Shown: positions 6,964 to 6,983 of the stretch, piece by piece | Numbering within the stretch: position 1 is the first letter of the stretch | Layout: each line of letters opens with the position of its first letter | NCBI GenBank assembly: GCA_011322715.1 | Contig: DRLX01000182.1 | Coordinates: forward strand, 1 to 6,983 | Source of the DNA: Desulfobulbaceae bacterium | Lineage (GTDB): Bacteria; Desulfobacterota; Desulfobulbia; Desulfobulbales; Desulfobulbaceae | DNA: 6,983 nt | Reading direction: 5' to 3' | Made by a program: the position numbers and the translations under genes | The notes under the pieces: model-generated | What the model was told of the DNA's origin: nothing | What the model saw: only the letters and a program-made list of their open reading frames with translations | Databases searched by the model: none

Positions 6964-6983
6964 GGCCGAAAAAAAATTTTTAA
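6964..6983 (-). other. Right-edge 20 bases: leader or upstream part of corA
   Basis: Read on the minus strand this is an AT-rich tract with a run of eight T just before the annotated corA ATG, and no Shine-Dalgarno. It has no stop codon in the corA frame, so it may be 5' coding sequence of corA rather than leader. It is too short to call a promoter. Confidence 0.3.

Noticed and set aside
1..6983. CRISPR array, tRNA, insertion sequence or terminator
   Set aside because: No regularly spaced direct repeats, inverted-repeat ends or hairpin plus T-run was seen outside coding sequence, and there is almost no intergenic space.

Overview
This window is one minus-strand operon from a type III CRISPR-Cas locus. 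It is coding almost end to end. In transcription order (right to left) it holds: a CorA-like two-helix membrane protein with a GMN motif (6963-5863, possibly starting off the right edge); a short Cas10 with no HD nuclease domain and a GGDE cyclase-type motif (5866-4370); a 627-residue fusion of a Csm3-like Cas7 unit to a Csx10-like Cas5 unit (4368-2485); and a very large RAMP protein with three Cas7-type domains, the last of the TIGR03986 type, which runs off the left edge (2488-1, at least 829 residues). The last gene has no stop codon in the window, so it is easily missed by ORF calling; I translated it by hand and found the frame open throughout.

The gene junctions are a 4-nt ATGA overlap, a 1-nt gap and a second 4-nt ATGA overlap. 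The two downstream genes have strong Shine-Dalgarno sequences inside the end of the preceding gene. This implies a single mRNA, translational coupling and matched production of subunits. The only sequence outside the called coding regions is the 20-base right edge. I see no CRISPR repeats, Cas1/Cas2, Cas6, Csx19, separate small subunit (Cas11), CARF nuclease, tRNA, IS element or terminator.

Inferred working model: the Cas7-Cas5 fusion caps the 5' end of the crRNA, the multi-Cas7 protein forms most or all of the backbone and cuts target RNA, and Cas10 senses target binding. Cas10 would then make a nucleotide second messenger that opens or activates the CorA-like membrane effector, giving abortive-infection-type defence. 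A Csx10-type Cas5 together with a TIGR03986-type RAMP points to subtype III-D. The degree of fusion (five RAMP units in two polypeptides) resembles the fused III-D variants and lies part of the way towards the single-protein III-E effector (Cas7-11), but here Cas10 is kept and a CorA effector is attached.

The host is probably a moderately GC-rich Gram-negative bacterium. Codon usage and general character suggest a sulfate/sulfur-cycling deltaproteobacterium (Desulfobacterota), but nothing in the window proves this. The distal 540 bases are clearly more AT-rich than the rest of the same gene.
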